This document shows, piece by piece, positions 1 to 9,071 of a DNA stretch of 64,000 nt. The stretch is from assembly GCF_902150045.1 (NCBI RefSeq), contig NZ_CABFVU010000002.1, forward strand, positions 62,001 through 126,000. Direction: 5' to 3'. A program made the translations under genes and the position numbers. The notes beneath the pieces were generated by a model. The model had not been told where the DNA came from. It did not search any database and was given only the letters and a program-made list of their open reading frames with translations. Position 1 is the stretch's first letter. Each line of letters starts with the position of its first letter. The stretch comes from Chitinophaga polysaccharea. Lineage in GTDB: Bacteria; Bacteroidota; Bacteroidia; Chitinophagales; Chitinophagaceae.

Positions 1-97
1 TTAGATAATAAAAATAAACAATTCCCGCTTTTGCGACGAGGATTAAAAAAATTATCATCAAAAGATCACTACGCAAATCCCTTGCGTGCAGGGCCGG

Positions 98-105
98 TAG
101 ATTTG
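98..105 (+). promoter_or_regulatory. Bacteroidota -7 box (TAGATTTG)
   Basis: The octamer fits the TAnnTTTG -7 consensus of Bacteroidota primary-sigma promoters and lies 18 nt before the ATG at 124. No TTG -33 box is seen at the expected 19-21 nt spacing, so the match rests on the -7 element alone. Confidence 0.4.
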
Positions 106-123
106 TAGTGTTATTAAAACCTC

Positions 124-759
124 ATGGTTATGAACAAGGTAAATACAACTACAGCAATTACGCAGGTACAGGCCATTTCAATTGGGCAGATCATCATGGA
201 TGACTCCAATTACCTGACGCTCTGGGGCCAGGCGCTACTGGATGAGGTGTGGTATCCCTGCGATTTTGTAACTACTTATGAAGTAATGAACACCATGCTG
301 CGTTTCAGCCAGGACAGGCATGATGCCGTACAGATGACCATTGTGAAGAAGCTGGAAGATATGCGCCGTACGCCGGATATTATAGACCTGGAGGCAGACC
401 TGGGGGCAGCAGTGGTATTTGATCGTCTCATATTTCATATGAGAAGGCCATGCCTGCAGCAGGATGACAACTGGGAAGCATATGCGGATGAGGAGTGTTA
501 CTATATTGAGCGCGTGATCCAGATGCCGGTGCCCGTGCAGCCTACACTACCGCCTGCGGCACAGTATAGCCCCAACGACATTAACGAAAAAATGGAGTAC
601 TGTATACAAATGCTTCATGATGCGTATAACCTGTATCTCGGATTTATTGAATTAGAACTGGGAGAAGATACAGCCCGGGCAATGGCCGCACTGGAAAACG
701 ATAACAAGTTCAGTATGGCTTATTATGCCTGGCAGTTGCATACTTCTGCAGCCAAATAG
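124..759 (+). CDS. Hypothetical protein, 211 aa
   Basis: I do not recognise this protein. It is an acidic, probably soluble cytoplasmic protein without signal peptide, membrane segment or repeats. It is rich in Met, Tyr, Asp and Glu and seems mostly helical, with a proline-rich linker (PVPVQPTLPPAAQ) near residues 137-149 separating an N-terminal part of about 135 residues from a helical C-terminal part of about 60. A second ATG lies two codons in and could be the start. It stands alone: the next gene, a peroxiredoxin, is 436 nt downstream, across a field of short repeats. Reality of the gene is supported by its uninterrupted length, the -7 box upstream and the absence of a better frame on either strand. 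Confidence 0.7.
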   Translation: MVMNKVNTTTAITQVQAISIGQIIMDDSNYLTLWGQALLDEVWYPCDFVTTYEVMNTMLRFSQDRHDAVQMTIVKKLEDMRRTPDIIDLEADLGAAVVFDRLIFHMRRPCLQQDDNWEAYADEECYYIERVIQMPVPVQPTLPPAAQYSPNDINEKMEYCIQMLHDAYNLYLGFIELELGEDTARAMAALENDNKFSMAYYAWQLHTSAAK

Positions 760-816
760 AGATTGACCATATTTTTATTGATAGACCCGTATTTGTTCAT
801 GAACAAACGCGCTATG

Positions 817-1094
817 TCCATTAAGTTAACCCTGACCATTTTTATTCATTGAAAACCCTGTATCCATTTTTACGTTAGCCCTGAAACACATAATGATGAA
901 AAAAAATCCATTTATGTTAACCCCCACCTCCATGTATGTTAATTTCCGGACATCTGTTGATGTTCGCCCCGGGCCATGTTCGTTTACCGCCCTGCCTTAC
1001 ATCCATTGCACGTTAACCCCTGATACCCAAAGGCATCTGCCCGGGATCCGTTTGAATTAACCCTTGATTTCCATTGTTTGTTAACTCCCAAATT
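817..1094. repeat. Degenerate ~22-bp repeat field (TCCATnnnnGTTAACCCCTGA-like)
   Basis: The 436-nt gap between 760 and 1195 holds no gene but contains about ten degenerate copies of a unit resembling TCCAT-N4-GTTAACCCC. Recognisable copies begin near 817, 835, 863, 907, 929, 950, 973, 1002, 1046 and 1070. Neighbouring copies are mostly 18-29 nt apart or about 44 nt apart (two units). The core GTTAAC is itself palindromic. Copies at 817, 907, 1002 and 1070 are the best preserved. The field ends about 75 nt before the peroxiredoxin promoter. Function is unknown; clustered protein-binding sites or a decayed satellite are both possible. Confidence 0.6.
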
Positions 1095-1167
1095 CTTCGC
1101 CCGGGAAAAAAAAGCGCAAATTTCTGAAAAAAATCCCTTAAAGTCTATAAATCTTGTAGGAAAGTGC

Positions 1168-1175
1168 TATTTTTG
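1168..1175 (+). promoter_or_regulatory. -7 box (TATTTTTG) of the peroxiredoxin gene
   Basis: This is a match to TAnnTTTG ending 20 nt before the ATG at 1196, giving an expected short leader. A TTG at 1154-1156 is too close to be a standard -33 box. Confidence 0.45.
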
Positions 1176-1195
1176 GTCAATTAAATCGTAAAGCT

Positions 1196-1831
1196 ATGAG
1201 TTTAAGACTGGGAGATACCGCTCCTAATTTCAAGGCCAATACTACAATAGGGGAAATAGATTTTTACGATTACCTCGGCGAAGGTTGGGGTATCCTGTTT
1301 TCTCACCCGGCAGACTTTACACCGGTATGTACCACCGAATTGGGCAGAACTGCCCAGTTAAAGGACGAGTTCGCAAAACGTAACACTAAAGTGCTGGCTG
1401 TAAGCGTAGATCCGCTGGATAAACACCTGAGCTGGATAAATGATATTAACGAAACACAACAGTGTGACGTAACTTTTCCTATTATTGCAGACGAAAACAA
1501 AACAGTGGCTAACCTGTATGATATGATTCATCCAAATGCCTCTGAAACATTTACGGTCAGATCGTTGTTTATTATCGGGCCAGACAAGAAAATAAAGCTC
1601 ATCATTACCTACCCGGCCTCTACCGGAAGGAACTTCGTAGAAGTGCTCCGTGTATTGGACTCTCTGCAGCTGACCGCCAAGTATAGCGTGGCTACCCCTG
1701 CAGACTGGAAAGATGGAGAAGATGTAATTGTTACGGCAGCGGTGCCAACAGCAGATATCCCTGCACGTTTTCCGAAAGGTCATAAAATTATCAAGCCTTA
1801 TCTGAGAACAACACCACAGCCCAATAAATAA
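1196..1831 (+). CDS. 1-Cys peroxiredoxin (Prx6 type)
   Basis: This cytoplasmic thiol peroxidase reduces hydrogen peroxide and alkyl hydroperoxides. The thioredoxin-fold AhpC/TSA domain spans about residues 4-150, and the peroxidatic site reads HPADFTPVCTTELG with Cys45 and Thr42; an Arg in TVRSLF is the expected third active-site residue. No resolving cysteine of the 2-Cys type is present. The long C-terminal region (about 150-211, containing PADWKDGEDVIV) is characteristic of the Prx6/1-Cys subfamily, and 211 aa is close to its usual length. The gene is monocistronic, with a -7 box 20 nt upstream and a hairpin terminator after it. The 22-bp repeat field just upstream might affect its expression, but nothing in the sequence proves this. 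Confidence 0.93.
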   Translation: MSLRLGDTAPNFKANTTIGEIDFYDYLGEGWGILFSHPADFTPVCTTELGRTAQLKDEFAKRNTKVLAVSVDPLDKHLSWINDINETQQCDVTFPIIADENKTVANLYDMIHPNASETFTVRSLFIIGPDKKIKLIITYPASTGRNFVEVLRVLDSLQLTAKYSVATPADWKDGEDVIVTAAVPTADIPARFPKGHKIIKPYLRTTPQPNK

Positions 1832-1892
1832 TTTAAAGAGCCGTAAGGCTTCTCTATAAAGACTTTTTAATGGTTGGTTTTTGATTTTTACG

Positions 1893-1920
1893 AAACGGGG
1901 ATTTCTCCCCGTTTTTTTTA
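1893..1920 (+). terminator. Rho-independent terminator after peroxiredoxin
   Basis: The stem AAACGGGG / CCCCGTTT encloses a short ATTTCT loop and is followed by a run of T. It lies about 60 nt after the peroxiredoxin stop codon. Confidence 0.85.
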
Positions 1921-2105
1921 TGCCCCTGCAAACCGGCAGCACCCATATCTCCGGCCTGGTTATTCTTCTCCCGTATACCAAACACCTGGTTTCAGTTTAA
2001 AGCACCTGGAACACCTGCATCGCCAACATCAAATATTATGAACCGGTAACAGTTTATTAATGCACAGTTAACATTCCACGTAGCAGAAAAATAAAAGCTG
2101 GGCTC

Positions 2106-2113
2106 TAGTTTTG
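2106..2113 (+). promoter_or_regulatory. -7 box (TAGTTTTG) of the ECF sigma gene
   Basis: This TAnnTTTG match lies 26 nt before the ATG at 2140. No good -33 box is visible. Confidence 0.4.
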
Positions 2114-2139
2114 CTGAAAAATACATTCAATCCATTTTT

Positions 2140-2742
2140 ATGGAATATAGTTCACTATCAGATAAGCAGCTACTGGAAGAATGTACCAAAGATAATCTCA
2201 AAGCATTTAATAACTTATTTGATCGTTATTTTGGAAGGCTGTATAATTATGCGCTTGGCTATGTTAAAGATGAATATTTCGCAGAGGAGGCCATAATGGA
2301 TCTGATGATGTGGATATGGGATAAAAGACATACCCTGCAGATAGAAGGTGAGTTTAAACCATATATCTTCAGAGCGGCCAGGAATGCAACTATTAAGGCC
2401 ATCCGCAAAAAGGCAGTTGCTATAACACCCATAGAATTTATTGAGAACGATCTTTCCTTTATAGCCTCTCCGGCCGATCATCAGCTACATACCAGGGAAC
2501 TGGAAGAGAAATATCTTTTCCATCTCGACTCACTGAGTCCCCAGCGAAGAATCGTATTTCAAATGAGCAGGGAAGGAAACAGAACCCATGCTGAAATTGC
2601 CAACGACCTCAAGATCTCTGTTAACACCGTTAAGAATCATATTAAATTCTCCCTGAATCATTTCAGACAACAGCTCAATAACCATAGCGATACCGTACTG
2701 CCGGTGATTATTGCAATGACGCTGTTTTTTCCTCACCCGTAG
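2140..2742 (+). CDS. ECF RNA polymerase sigma factor, FecI-like
   Basis: This alternative sigma factor would direct RNA polymerase to the SusC/SusD locus next door. At 200 aa it has the ECF architecture: region 2 at about residues 20-90 (LFDRYFGRLYNYALGYV, then the DLMMWIWDKR helix) and region 4 at about 125-180, with the helix-turn-helix AEIANDLKISVNTVKNHI. The C-terminal hydrophobic stretch VLPVIIAMTLFFP is common in sigma factors paired with FecR proteins in Bacteroidota. The start is the only ATG giving complete region 2. FecR follows 171 nt downstream, then a SusC with STN domain, which is the standard arrangement for outer-membrane-to-cytoplasm signalling. Its activity is presumably held by FecR until substrate binds the receptor. 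Confidence 0.93.
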   Translation: MEYSSLSDKQLLEECTKDNLKAFNNLFDRYFGRLYNYALGYVKDEYFAEEAIMDLMMWIWDKRHTLQIEGEFKPYIFRAARNATIKAIRKKAVAITPIEFIENDLSFIASPADHQLHTRELEEKYLFHLDSLSPQRRIVFQMSREGNRTHAEIANDLKISVNTVKNHIKFSLNHFRQQLNNHSDTVLPVIIAMTLFFPHP

Positions 2743-2913
2743 TGTTAACATGAATGAGGAATAACATGCACATAGGCTTTGCCATGCCTCATTAGCCATA
2801 CCAATGTTACCAGAACGTTATGTCTTGGTTTTGCTCACGTAACGGATAGCCCTTCCTCTTCTTTTTTGTCCCTATATAAGTAACGGGAACCTTTTGTGCT
2901 CTGTTAAAATAGA

Positions 2914-3921
2914 ATGTCAATACAAATAAACCAGGAATTAATTAAGAAGTTTTTAGCGGGCGAATGTTCGGCCGAAGAAGAAAGGCTTGTAAACTTATTT
3001 CTGAAAGATCCCACATCAGAAAGATTACTGGATGAGGTCCTGTCGGCAAACGCGGCTAAAGACTGGGAAGTGTTTGAGCATGATCAGTTTGTTCATCCCC
3101 GGCAGCATGATCTGAAAAGATCATTGCATGAAAGGATAGGACTGGTAATTACTGCACGCAAGGGTGTGCTCAAACGCCTATTATCCATGCGGAATGCAGC
3201 CATCTGGATTGGACTGATCCTGGCAGCGATGAGTGTTTACACCATCAGCTATTTAAGCAATAAAAAAGAGGACCAGGTGGCCCTTGTAGAAACCCGTAAC
3301 CCGAACGGGCACCGGTCAAAAATAATTCTTTCCGATAGCAGTGTAGTATACCTGGGGGCAGGCAGCAGCCTGAAGTATCCCGAAAATTTTTCAAAAGATA
3401 CCAGGGATATCTATTTATACGGAGAAGCTTTTTTTGAAGTAACACAGGAAAAACATAAGCCATTTACGGTTCATACCGGCCAGGTGCAAACAAAAGTATT
3501 GGGCACTTCTTTTAAAATAGAGGCATTTAAAAATAAGCCTTTGCTGGTGGAAGTAGCCACAGGGAAAGTAAGGGTAGACCAGGTAGACAGTAGCTTTTCC
3601 AGGTCACTGGCAGTGTTGACCACAGGACAGAAAATACTGTTCGATCATAACGAAGTTAAAATGCAAACAGTTGACCCGGAAGAAGTACTGGATCTGAAGG
3701 AAGCGAGGTTAACATTCAGTAACACATCACTCAATGATATCGCTGAAGTATTACAGCGATGGTATAATGTGAAGATCACATTCAGACAGCATACAAAATC
3801 AACGGAAAGAATGACACTGACAGTGGATGCCAGTGGATCAATAGATAAGATATTAAATGTACTCGCGGCCGCAGGACATTTTAATTACGAAACGAAAAAC
3901 GGGGAGATCGTTATTCGCTGA
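2914..3921 (+). CDS. FecR-family anti-sigma factor
   Basis: This inner-membrane anti-sigma factor relays the occupied state of the TonB-dependent receptor to the ECF sigma factor. The cytoplasmic N-terminal sigma-binding region covers about residues 1-90, a single transmembrane helix lies at about 95-114 (AAIWIGLILAAMSVYTI), the periplasmic FecR domain at about 125-225 (IYLYGEAFFEVTQEKHKPF), and a C-terminal DUF4974-type domain at about 265-333 (FSNTSLNDIAEVLQRWYNV) resembles the STN fold. Its 335-aa length is usual for Bacteroidota FecR. It lies between the sigma gene and susC, all on the same strand. Confidence 0.93.
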   Translation: MSIQINQELIKKFLAGECSAEEERLVNLFLKDPTSERLLDEVLSANAAKDWEVFEHDQFVHPRQHDLKRSLHERIGLVITARKGVLKRLLSMRNAAIWIGLILAAMSVYTISYLSNKKEDQVALVETRNPNGHRSKIILSDSSVVYLGAGSSLKYPENFSKDTRDIYLYGEAFFEVTQEKHKPFTVHTGQVQTKVLGTSFKIEAFKNKPLLVEVATGKVRVDQVDSSFSRSLAVLTTGQKILFDHNEVKMQTVDPEEVLDLKEARLTFSNTSLNDIAEVLQRWYNVKITFRQHTKSTERMTLTVDASGSIDKILNVLAAAGHFNYETKNGEIVIR

Positions 3922-4092
3922 ACTTAAAAGATAAAAGCAAAGAGTATGTATTAAGAAAAAGCTGTCCATCCTGGAGAAGGACGCCGCATTTGATGTTGTC
4001 AGAACCGCAGGCCCGTCAAAGGCAAAAAGGATATAGGAGTAAAGTAACAATAATTCCGGCTGATCCCGGGCCAACTATTAATACAAGAATTA

Positions 4093-7000
4093 ATGCAAAA
4101 AGGATTACATCCCACAATTAAGTTTATGATGAGATGTTCATGTATACTTTTAGTCGCACAACTTACTTTTATCGGGATGCTTTTCGCCGGAAATGCCCGG
4201 GGCCAGCATCTGGACAAAGTGATTGCTGTTAAGCTGGATCGTGCCAGTGTAAAGGAAAGCCTGCTGACCATCCAGGCAAAGAGTGGTATCAGGTTCGTGT
4301 TGCCGGAAAAGTTGATGACAGGGCTTAAACAGCAGATCAGTATCGATTCCGAAAGATCAACCGTAAAAGACCTGATCGAAAAAGTGCTGGCATCAACCAA
4401 TCTTGCTTATAAAATAGTGGAAGGATATGTTGTGATCGACACAAAGCCCGTTCCACAGGAACCTGGTAAATTATCAGGCCGGGTGGTTGATGAGAAAGGC
4501 GCTGCTTTACCCGGCGCAACACTGCGGGTGCTGGAGAGCGGCCAGGTGGCTCAAAGCGATGCCAATGGTAATTATACCTTAAAACTTCCCCCGGGCAGCT
4601 ATACAGTTGAAGTATCTTATATTTCTTTCAGATCCCAGAGATCAGCTAACACTGTTATAAAAGAAGGAAAAACCACGACGCTCGATTTCTCTTTGCAGCT
4701 GGCGGATAATAAACTGACGGAAGTAGTGGTTAGTTACGGAAAACAAAAAAGCCGCGAGATAACCGGCTCCATTGCCACTGTAGATGCATCGGGCATGCAG
4801 GATATGCCTGTAACACAGTTTGCCCAGCAGCTGCAGGGAAAAGTAGCCGGTGTACAGGTATCCCAAACCAGCGGCCAGCCCGGACGTGGTATGGGTTTTA
4901 TTATCCGTGGCGCCGCCTCTTTTTACTCCAGTAACCAACCGCTTTTCGTAATTGATGGCAACCCGATCACAGGAAGTATCAATAATATTAATCCCGCAGA
5001 AATAGAAAGTTATAGTTTTCTGAAAGATGCTTCTGCTACCGCATTGTATGGATCAAGAGCTGCAAACGGGGTAGTGCTTATTACCACCAAACATGCAAAA
5101 CCGGGAGATGCAAAAATCGAATTCTCCAGCTACTACGGTTTACAAAAGATCCCTACCGGTAAACTGCCGAGAATGATGAATGCAAGGGAGTTTGCCACGT
5201 TTATGAAAGAACGCGCAGAAGATGGAATGAAATATGAGCCCGGCTACTCAGTTTCTGCAGACTACCACGCGGCCTATGATAATCCGGAGCAGTATGGAGA
5301 GGGCACCAACTGGTTTAAGCTGTTAACCAGAACCGCTCCTATTCAAAGTTATGACCTCATGGTGCAATCGGCCCGTGAACATTCCTCCTCTACGGTAATC
5401 GCCGGCTACCAGGAACAACAGGGTGTGCTGATCAACACCGGGACAAAGTTATACTCAATGCGCTTTAACCAGGATTTCACCACTGCAAATAATAAACTTA
5501 AAGCAGGTTTTAACCTGGCGCCGAGCTACAGGCTGGATCATAACAACAGGCTGAGTAGTGATGGTGTGGGGGGGTATTTCGAAAGATTCTTCGAAGCCAG
5601 CCCGCTGGTAAGTCCTTACAACGCAGATGGAACCTATACCCGCAACGTTGCTTCCCCCGGTATGGTGGCTTATATCAATCCGCTGGCTACCTATGAATTA
5701 ACGAACGACGATTATAAAACAACCCGTATACTGGGTAACATTTACCTGAACTACGAGTTCTTACCTGGGTTAAGCGTTACAGCAAACCTCGCAGCAGATA
5801 AGGGCGCAGAAACACGTAAATATTTCCAGTCAGGCCTGGTTACCGGTACGCAGGGGCAAACCACCGGCACCAGCTCTGCTGTTGATAACGGTTCATGGAC
5901 AGCAGAAGGAAACCTGGTATATAACAAAACCTTCCTGAAAGACCATAATATAGAGGCATTGGTAGGCTATTCAGCCCAGGAGTACAGTACTTATAGTAAC
6001 ACACTCACTGGCCTTGGATTTACCAGTGATGATATTGAATACCTGAGCGCCGCTACAAGCGTTACCGGAAGCAGTGGTGCAGGATCTTATTCATTGCTGT
6101 CGACCATAGGAAGATTGAATTATAATTATAAAGGAAAGTACCTTTTATCGGCGGCACTCAGGCGCGATGGCTCTTCAAAATTCGGTATGAATACGCAGTG
6201 GGGCAGTTTCCCATCAGTGTCTGCAGGCTGGATCCTTAGCGACGAATCATTCATGAAGAATGTAAAACCCGTTAGCTTCCTGAAGCTCCGCGCCAGTTAC
6301 GGGATTACAGGAAACAACTTTTTTGCCGGCAATTATGATCCGCAGGCCACAATAGGAACTTATTATTACAACTTTAATAATACGGTTACCCAGGGGCAAA
6401 CCATTAACAGGCTGCCTAATAAGGACCTGAGATGGGAGCGCAATAAGCAGTTGGATATCGGGCTGGAGCTTGGCCTGTTCGATAACCGCCTTAACTTCAC
6501 GTACGACTACTACCATAAACTGACAGACGGACTTATTCAGCAACGTGCCATTCCAACTTCATCGGGCTTTAGCCAGATCATTTACAATGTAGGCGAGCTT
6601 AAAATGTGGGGCCATGAATTTTCGGTGAGCTCCAGAAACCTGACGGGTGCGCTACAGTGGAATACCAACCTGGCATTGTCTTTCGACCGGAACCTGATCA
6701 CTAACCTTGTAGATCCCGGATATATCAGGAGAAATGGAACAGTGAGCTCGGATTATTACCGCCAGCAGGTAGGTCATCATCTTGGTGAGTTCTATGGTTT
6801 TGTTTTTGAAGGATTATATAAAGATGCTGCCGACCTGGCCAACTCTCCCAAGTATTTAAGCACTGCTGCCAAACCAAATGGCAACTCCGATATAGGAACC
6901 ATCAAAGTCAAAGATATCAATGGCGACGGCGTAATTGATGATGTAAACGACCGCACTTTTATTGGTGATCCCACGCCAACATTTACGGGTGGTATTGTCA

Positions 7001-7482
7001 ATAACTTCAGGTATAAACATTTTGACCTGACTATCGACATGACTTTTTCTGTTGGTGGAAAAATACTGAATGCTGCCAAATGGGCTTATCAAACCAATAT
7101 GGATGGCTCCAGGGTACCATTGGCTGCGGCAGCCGATCGCTGGCGCTCGGAAGATAACCCCGGTTCAGGTATTTATCCCCGCACAAAATCCGGTACCACC
7201 GCAATGGGAAGACAGGTAAACAGTCAATGGATAGAAGATGGATCTTACCTGACTGCGAAGAATATAACATTGGGATATACCGTGCCGTTAAGAAACGCCA
7301 TGATAAAGAACCTGCGGGTTTTTGCCTCCGTGCAGCAGGCCTTTGTTCTTACAGGCTATTCAGGTATGAACCCGGAGATAAATGTGGGCGGATCTGATCC
7401 TACACTGGGTGTTGGGGTAGACGAAAACGCCTATCCTATACCAAGAACGTTTTCTCTTGGACTTACCACCACATTTAAATAA
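4093..7482 (+). CDS. SusC/RagA-family TonB-dependent receptor with STN domain
   Basis: This outer-membrane active transporter imports a ligand captured by the SusD partner, using TonB energy. The N-terminal signal region reaches to about residue 38, then come an STN signalling domain (42-117), a carboxypeptidase-regulatory-like domain (126-205, LSGRVVDEKGAALPGA), a plug beginning near 208 with the family motifs FIIRGAAS, FVIDGNPI and LYGSRAANGVVLITTK, and a beta-barrel to the C-terminal aromatic-rich end. The STN domain marks it as a transducer that signals to the FecR protein encoded upstream. Its 1129-aa length is typical. SusD follows 20 nt downstream. The substrate cannot be read from the sequence; no glycosidase is encoded nearby, but a secreted phosphoesterase is. 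Confidence 0.95.
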   Translation: MQKGLHPTIKFMMRCSCILLVAQLTFIGMLFAGNARGQHLDKVIAVKLDRASVKESLLTIQAKSGIRFVLPEKLMTGLKQQISIDSERSTVKDLIEKVLASTNLAYKIVEGYVVIDTKPVPQEPGKLSGRVVDEKGAALPGATLRVLESGQVAQSDANGNYTLKLPPGSYTVEVSYISFRSQRSANTVIKEGKTTTLDFSLQLADNKLTEVVVSYGKQKSREITGSIATVDASGMQDMPVTQFAQQLQGKVAGVQVSQTSGQPGRGMGFIIRGAASFYSSNQPLFVIDGNPITGSINNINPAEIESYSFLKDASATALYGSRAANGVVLITTKHAKPGDAKIEFSSYYGLQKIPTGKLPRMMNAREFATFMKERAEDGMKYEPGYSVSADYHAAYDNPEQYGEGTNWFKLLTRTAPIQSYDLMVQSAREHSSSTVIAGYQEQQGVLINTGTKLYSMRFNQDFTTANNKLKAGFNLAPSYRLDHNNRLSSDGVGGYFERFFEASPLVSPYNADGTYTRNVASPGMVAYINPLATYELTNDDYKTTRILGNIYLNYEFLPGLSVTANLAADKGAETRKYFQSGLVTGTQGQTTGTSSAVDNGSWTAEGNLVYNKTFLKDHNIEALVGYSAQEYSTYSNTLTGLGFTSDDIEYLSAATSVTGSSGAGSYSLLSTIGRLNYNYKGKYLLSAALRRDGSSKFGMNTQWGSFPSVSAGWILSDESFMKNVKPVSFLKLRASYGITGNNFFAGNYDPQATIGTYYYNFNNTVTQGQTINRLPNKDLRWERNKQLDIGLELGLFDNRLNFTYDYYHKLTDGLIQQRAIPTSSGFSQIIYNVGELKMWGHEFSVSSRNLTGALQWNTNLALSFDRNLITNLVDPGYIRRNGTVSSDYYRQQVGHHLGEFYGFVFEGLYKDAADLANSPKYLSTAAKPNGNSDIGTIKVKDINGDGVIDDVNDRTFIGDPTPTFTGGIVNNFRYKHFDLTIDMTFSVGGKILNAAKWAYQTNMDGSRVPLAAAADRWRSEDNPGSGIYPRTKSGTTAMGRQVNSQWIEDGSYLTAKNITLGYTVPLRNAMIKNLRVFASVQQAFVLTGYSGMNPEINVGGSDPTLGVGVDENAYPIPRTFSLGLTTTFK

Positions 7483-7502
7483 TCATTTAACGCCGACGAA
7501 AT

Positions 7503-9047
7503 ATGAAAAAGATATATTTAGTGATCGCTCTCTTATGTGCAGCAGCAACCTCCTGTACCAAGGATTTTATTGAACGGTCGCCGGAAGATGCGTACACTGA
7601 TGGCGTATTCTATAAAACGGAGCAGCAATTCAGAGCAGCAGTGATAGCTGCCTACGCACCGCTCAGGGATGTGCTGGTGAATGATTATTTCACTTCCGAA
7701 ATGCACTCCGATAATACTATTTACCAGGCTATACCAGGTAACAGGGGCACCTCTATTGTAGAGCGTGAAAACATTTCAGACTTTACGAACACTTCTACCA
7801 ACGCTTATGTTGCGGCTACCTGGCAACACAGTTATACCGGCATTTCCCGGTGTAATATCGTTATCGAAAGGTTGAAAGGCAGCGATCTTAAAGAGGATGT
7901 AAAGGCAAATCTCGACGGACAAGCCAAATTTTTAAGAGCGCTGAACTATTTTAAACTGGTACGTTTATATGGTGGCGTTCCACTCTTTATAAAAGAAGTG
8001 ACCACTGCAGAAGAAGCATTTAAAGCCCGGGCTACGGAAGAAGAAGTATATGCCCAGATCATTGCCGATGCACAGGACGCCATTGCTGAACTGCCGCCTC
8101 CTGCAAAGTTCCCGCAAACCGGAGAAGCTACAAAAGGAGCAGCTACCATATTGCTTGCTGAAGTGTATGCCCTTCAGAAGAAATGGGCAGATGCAGAAAA
8201 GCTGTTAAACAGCATGCTTACTATGGGATATGATCTCAATGCAAACTATGCAGATGCATTTATGCCATCAAATAAAAATGGTAAAGAGTCGGTTTTTGAG
8301 ATCCAGTTCCTTGGTGGTACATTAACCGGGGCTACGCCAAATCCGCTTTCCTTTAATTTTTTACCGAGAAGTAAAGACACTAAACTGTTAACAGGTATTT
8401 CAATCGACAATACGGGCTCCGGCGGATGGAATACGCCCAGCGATGACCTGATCAGTGATTTTGAGGCCGGCGATAAACGCCTGGATGCTTCCATTGGCAT
8501 TGCAGAAGGTACTTATGATGCCAGCCGGTATTTCAGTTATTCAGCAGCAAAAAGCATTATCAACTATGTTCCTGCTACCGGGAAAATTGGTGTTCCCTAC
8601 ATCAAAAAATACCTGCATGCGCCGCTTGAGGCACCTACCGGCTCCGGCGACGATTTTCCTGTATATCGCTTTTCAGATGCCCTGCTCTTACTTGCAGAGG
8701 CTTTAAATGAACAGGGCAAATCTTCAGATGCACTCGCCCCTTTAAACAGGGTAAGAAGAAGAGCCGGCCTGGCTGATTACACCAATACCGATCCTGCCCA
8801 GCTGCGGGAAAAGATCTTTCATGAGCGGAGAGTTGAACTGGCATTTGAAAACCATCGCTGGACCGATCTGCTCAGAAGCGGTAAGGCGTTAACGGTGATC
8901 AATGCTTTTGGTGTAAAGATCAGGGAACAGCTTCCTTATCTTTCTTCCGATGCTTATGCAATTGATAAGCACCAGTTATTATTTCCAATACCGCAAAATG
9001 AGGTAGGGTTAAATCCGAAGATCATACAGAATCCCGGTTATTTTTAG
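7503..9047 (+). CDS. SusD/RagB-family surface lipoprotein
   Basis: This surface lipoprotein forms the substrate-binding lid of the SusC channel. A short signal peptide ends in the lipobox ATSC with Cys18 as the lipidation site, and mature TKDFIERSPEDAY is the usual SusD start. The N-terminal SusD-like region contains AKFLRALNYFKLVRLYGGVPL (split here as AKFLRALNYF then KLVRLYGGVPL), and the C-terminal region carries the conserved ALNRVRRRAGL, ERRVELAFENHRWTDLLR and FPIPQNEVGLNP signatures. At 514 aa it is a usual length. It sits directly after susC and 24 nt before the phosphoesterase gene, so the three are very likely one transcript. Confidence 0.95.
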   Translation: MKKIYLVIALLCAAATSCTKDFIERSPEDAYTDGVFYKTEQQFRAAVIAAYAPLRDVLVNDYFTSEMHSDNTIYQAIPGNRGTSIVERENISDFTNTSTNAYVAATWQHSYTGISRCNIVIERLKGSDLKEDVKANLDGQAKFLRALNYFKLVRLYGGVPLFIKEVTTAEEAFKARATEEEVYAQIIADAQDAIAELPPPAKFPQTGEATKGAATILLAEVYALQKKWADAEKLLNSMLTMGYDLNANYADAFMPSNKNGKESVFEIQFLGGTLTGATPNPLSFNFLPRSKDTKLLTGISIDNTGSGGWNTPSDDLISDFEAGDKRLDASIGIAEGTYDASRYFSYSAAKSIINYVPATGKIGVPYIKKYLHAPLEAPTGSGDDFPVYRFSDALLLLAEALNEQGKSSDALAPLNRVRRRAGLADYTNTDPAQLREKIFHERRVELAFENHRWTDLLRSGKALTVINAFGVKIREQLPYLSSDAYAIDKHQLLFPIPQNEVGLNPKIIQNPGYF

Positions 9048-9071
9048 CAGTTTTTAAATGAGTATGTTGTG

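Larger units (their letters stand above)
1832..2139. other. Intergenic region, no gene seen
   Basis: This 308-nt gap holds the peroxiredoxin terminator (1893-1920) and a possible -7 box (2106-2113) for the sigma factor gene. I see no further gene, RNA or repeat in it. Confidence 0.6.

Noticed and set aside
1358..1981. A 207-codon minus-strand frame across the peroxiredoxin gene
   Set aside because: It runs through the peroxiredoxin terminator and shows no domain; the plus-strand gene is certain.
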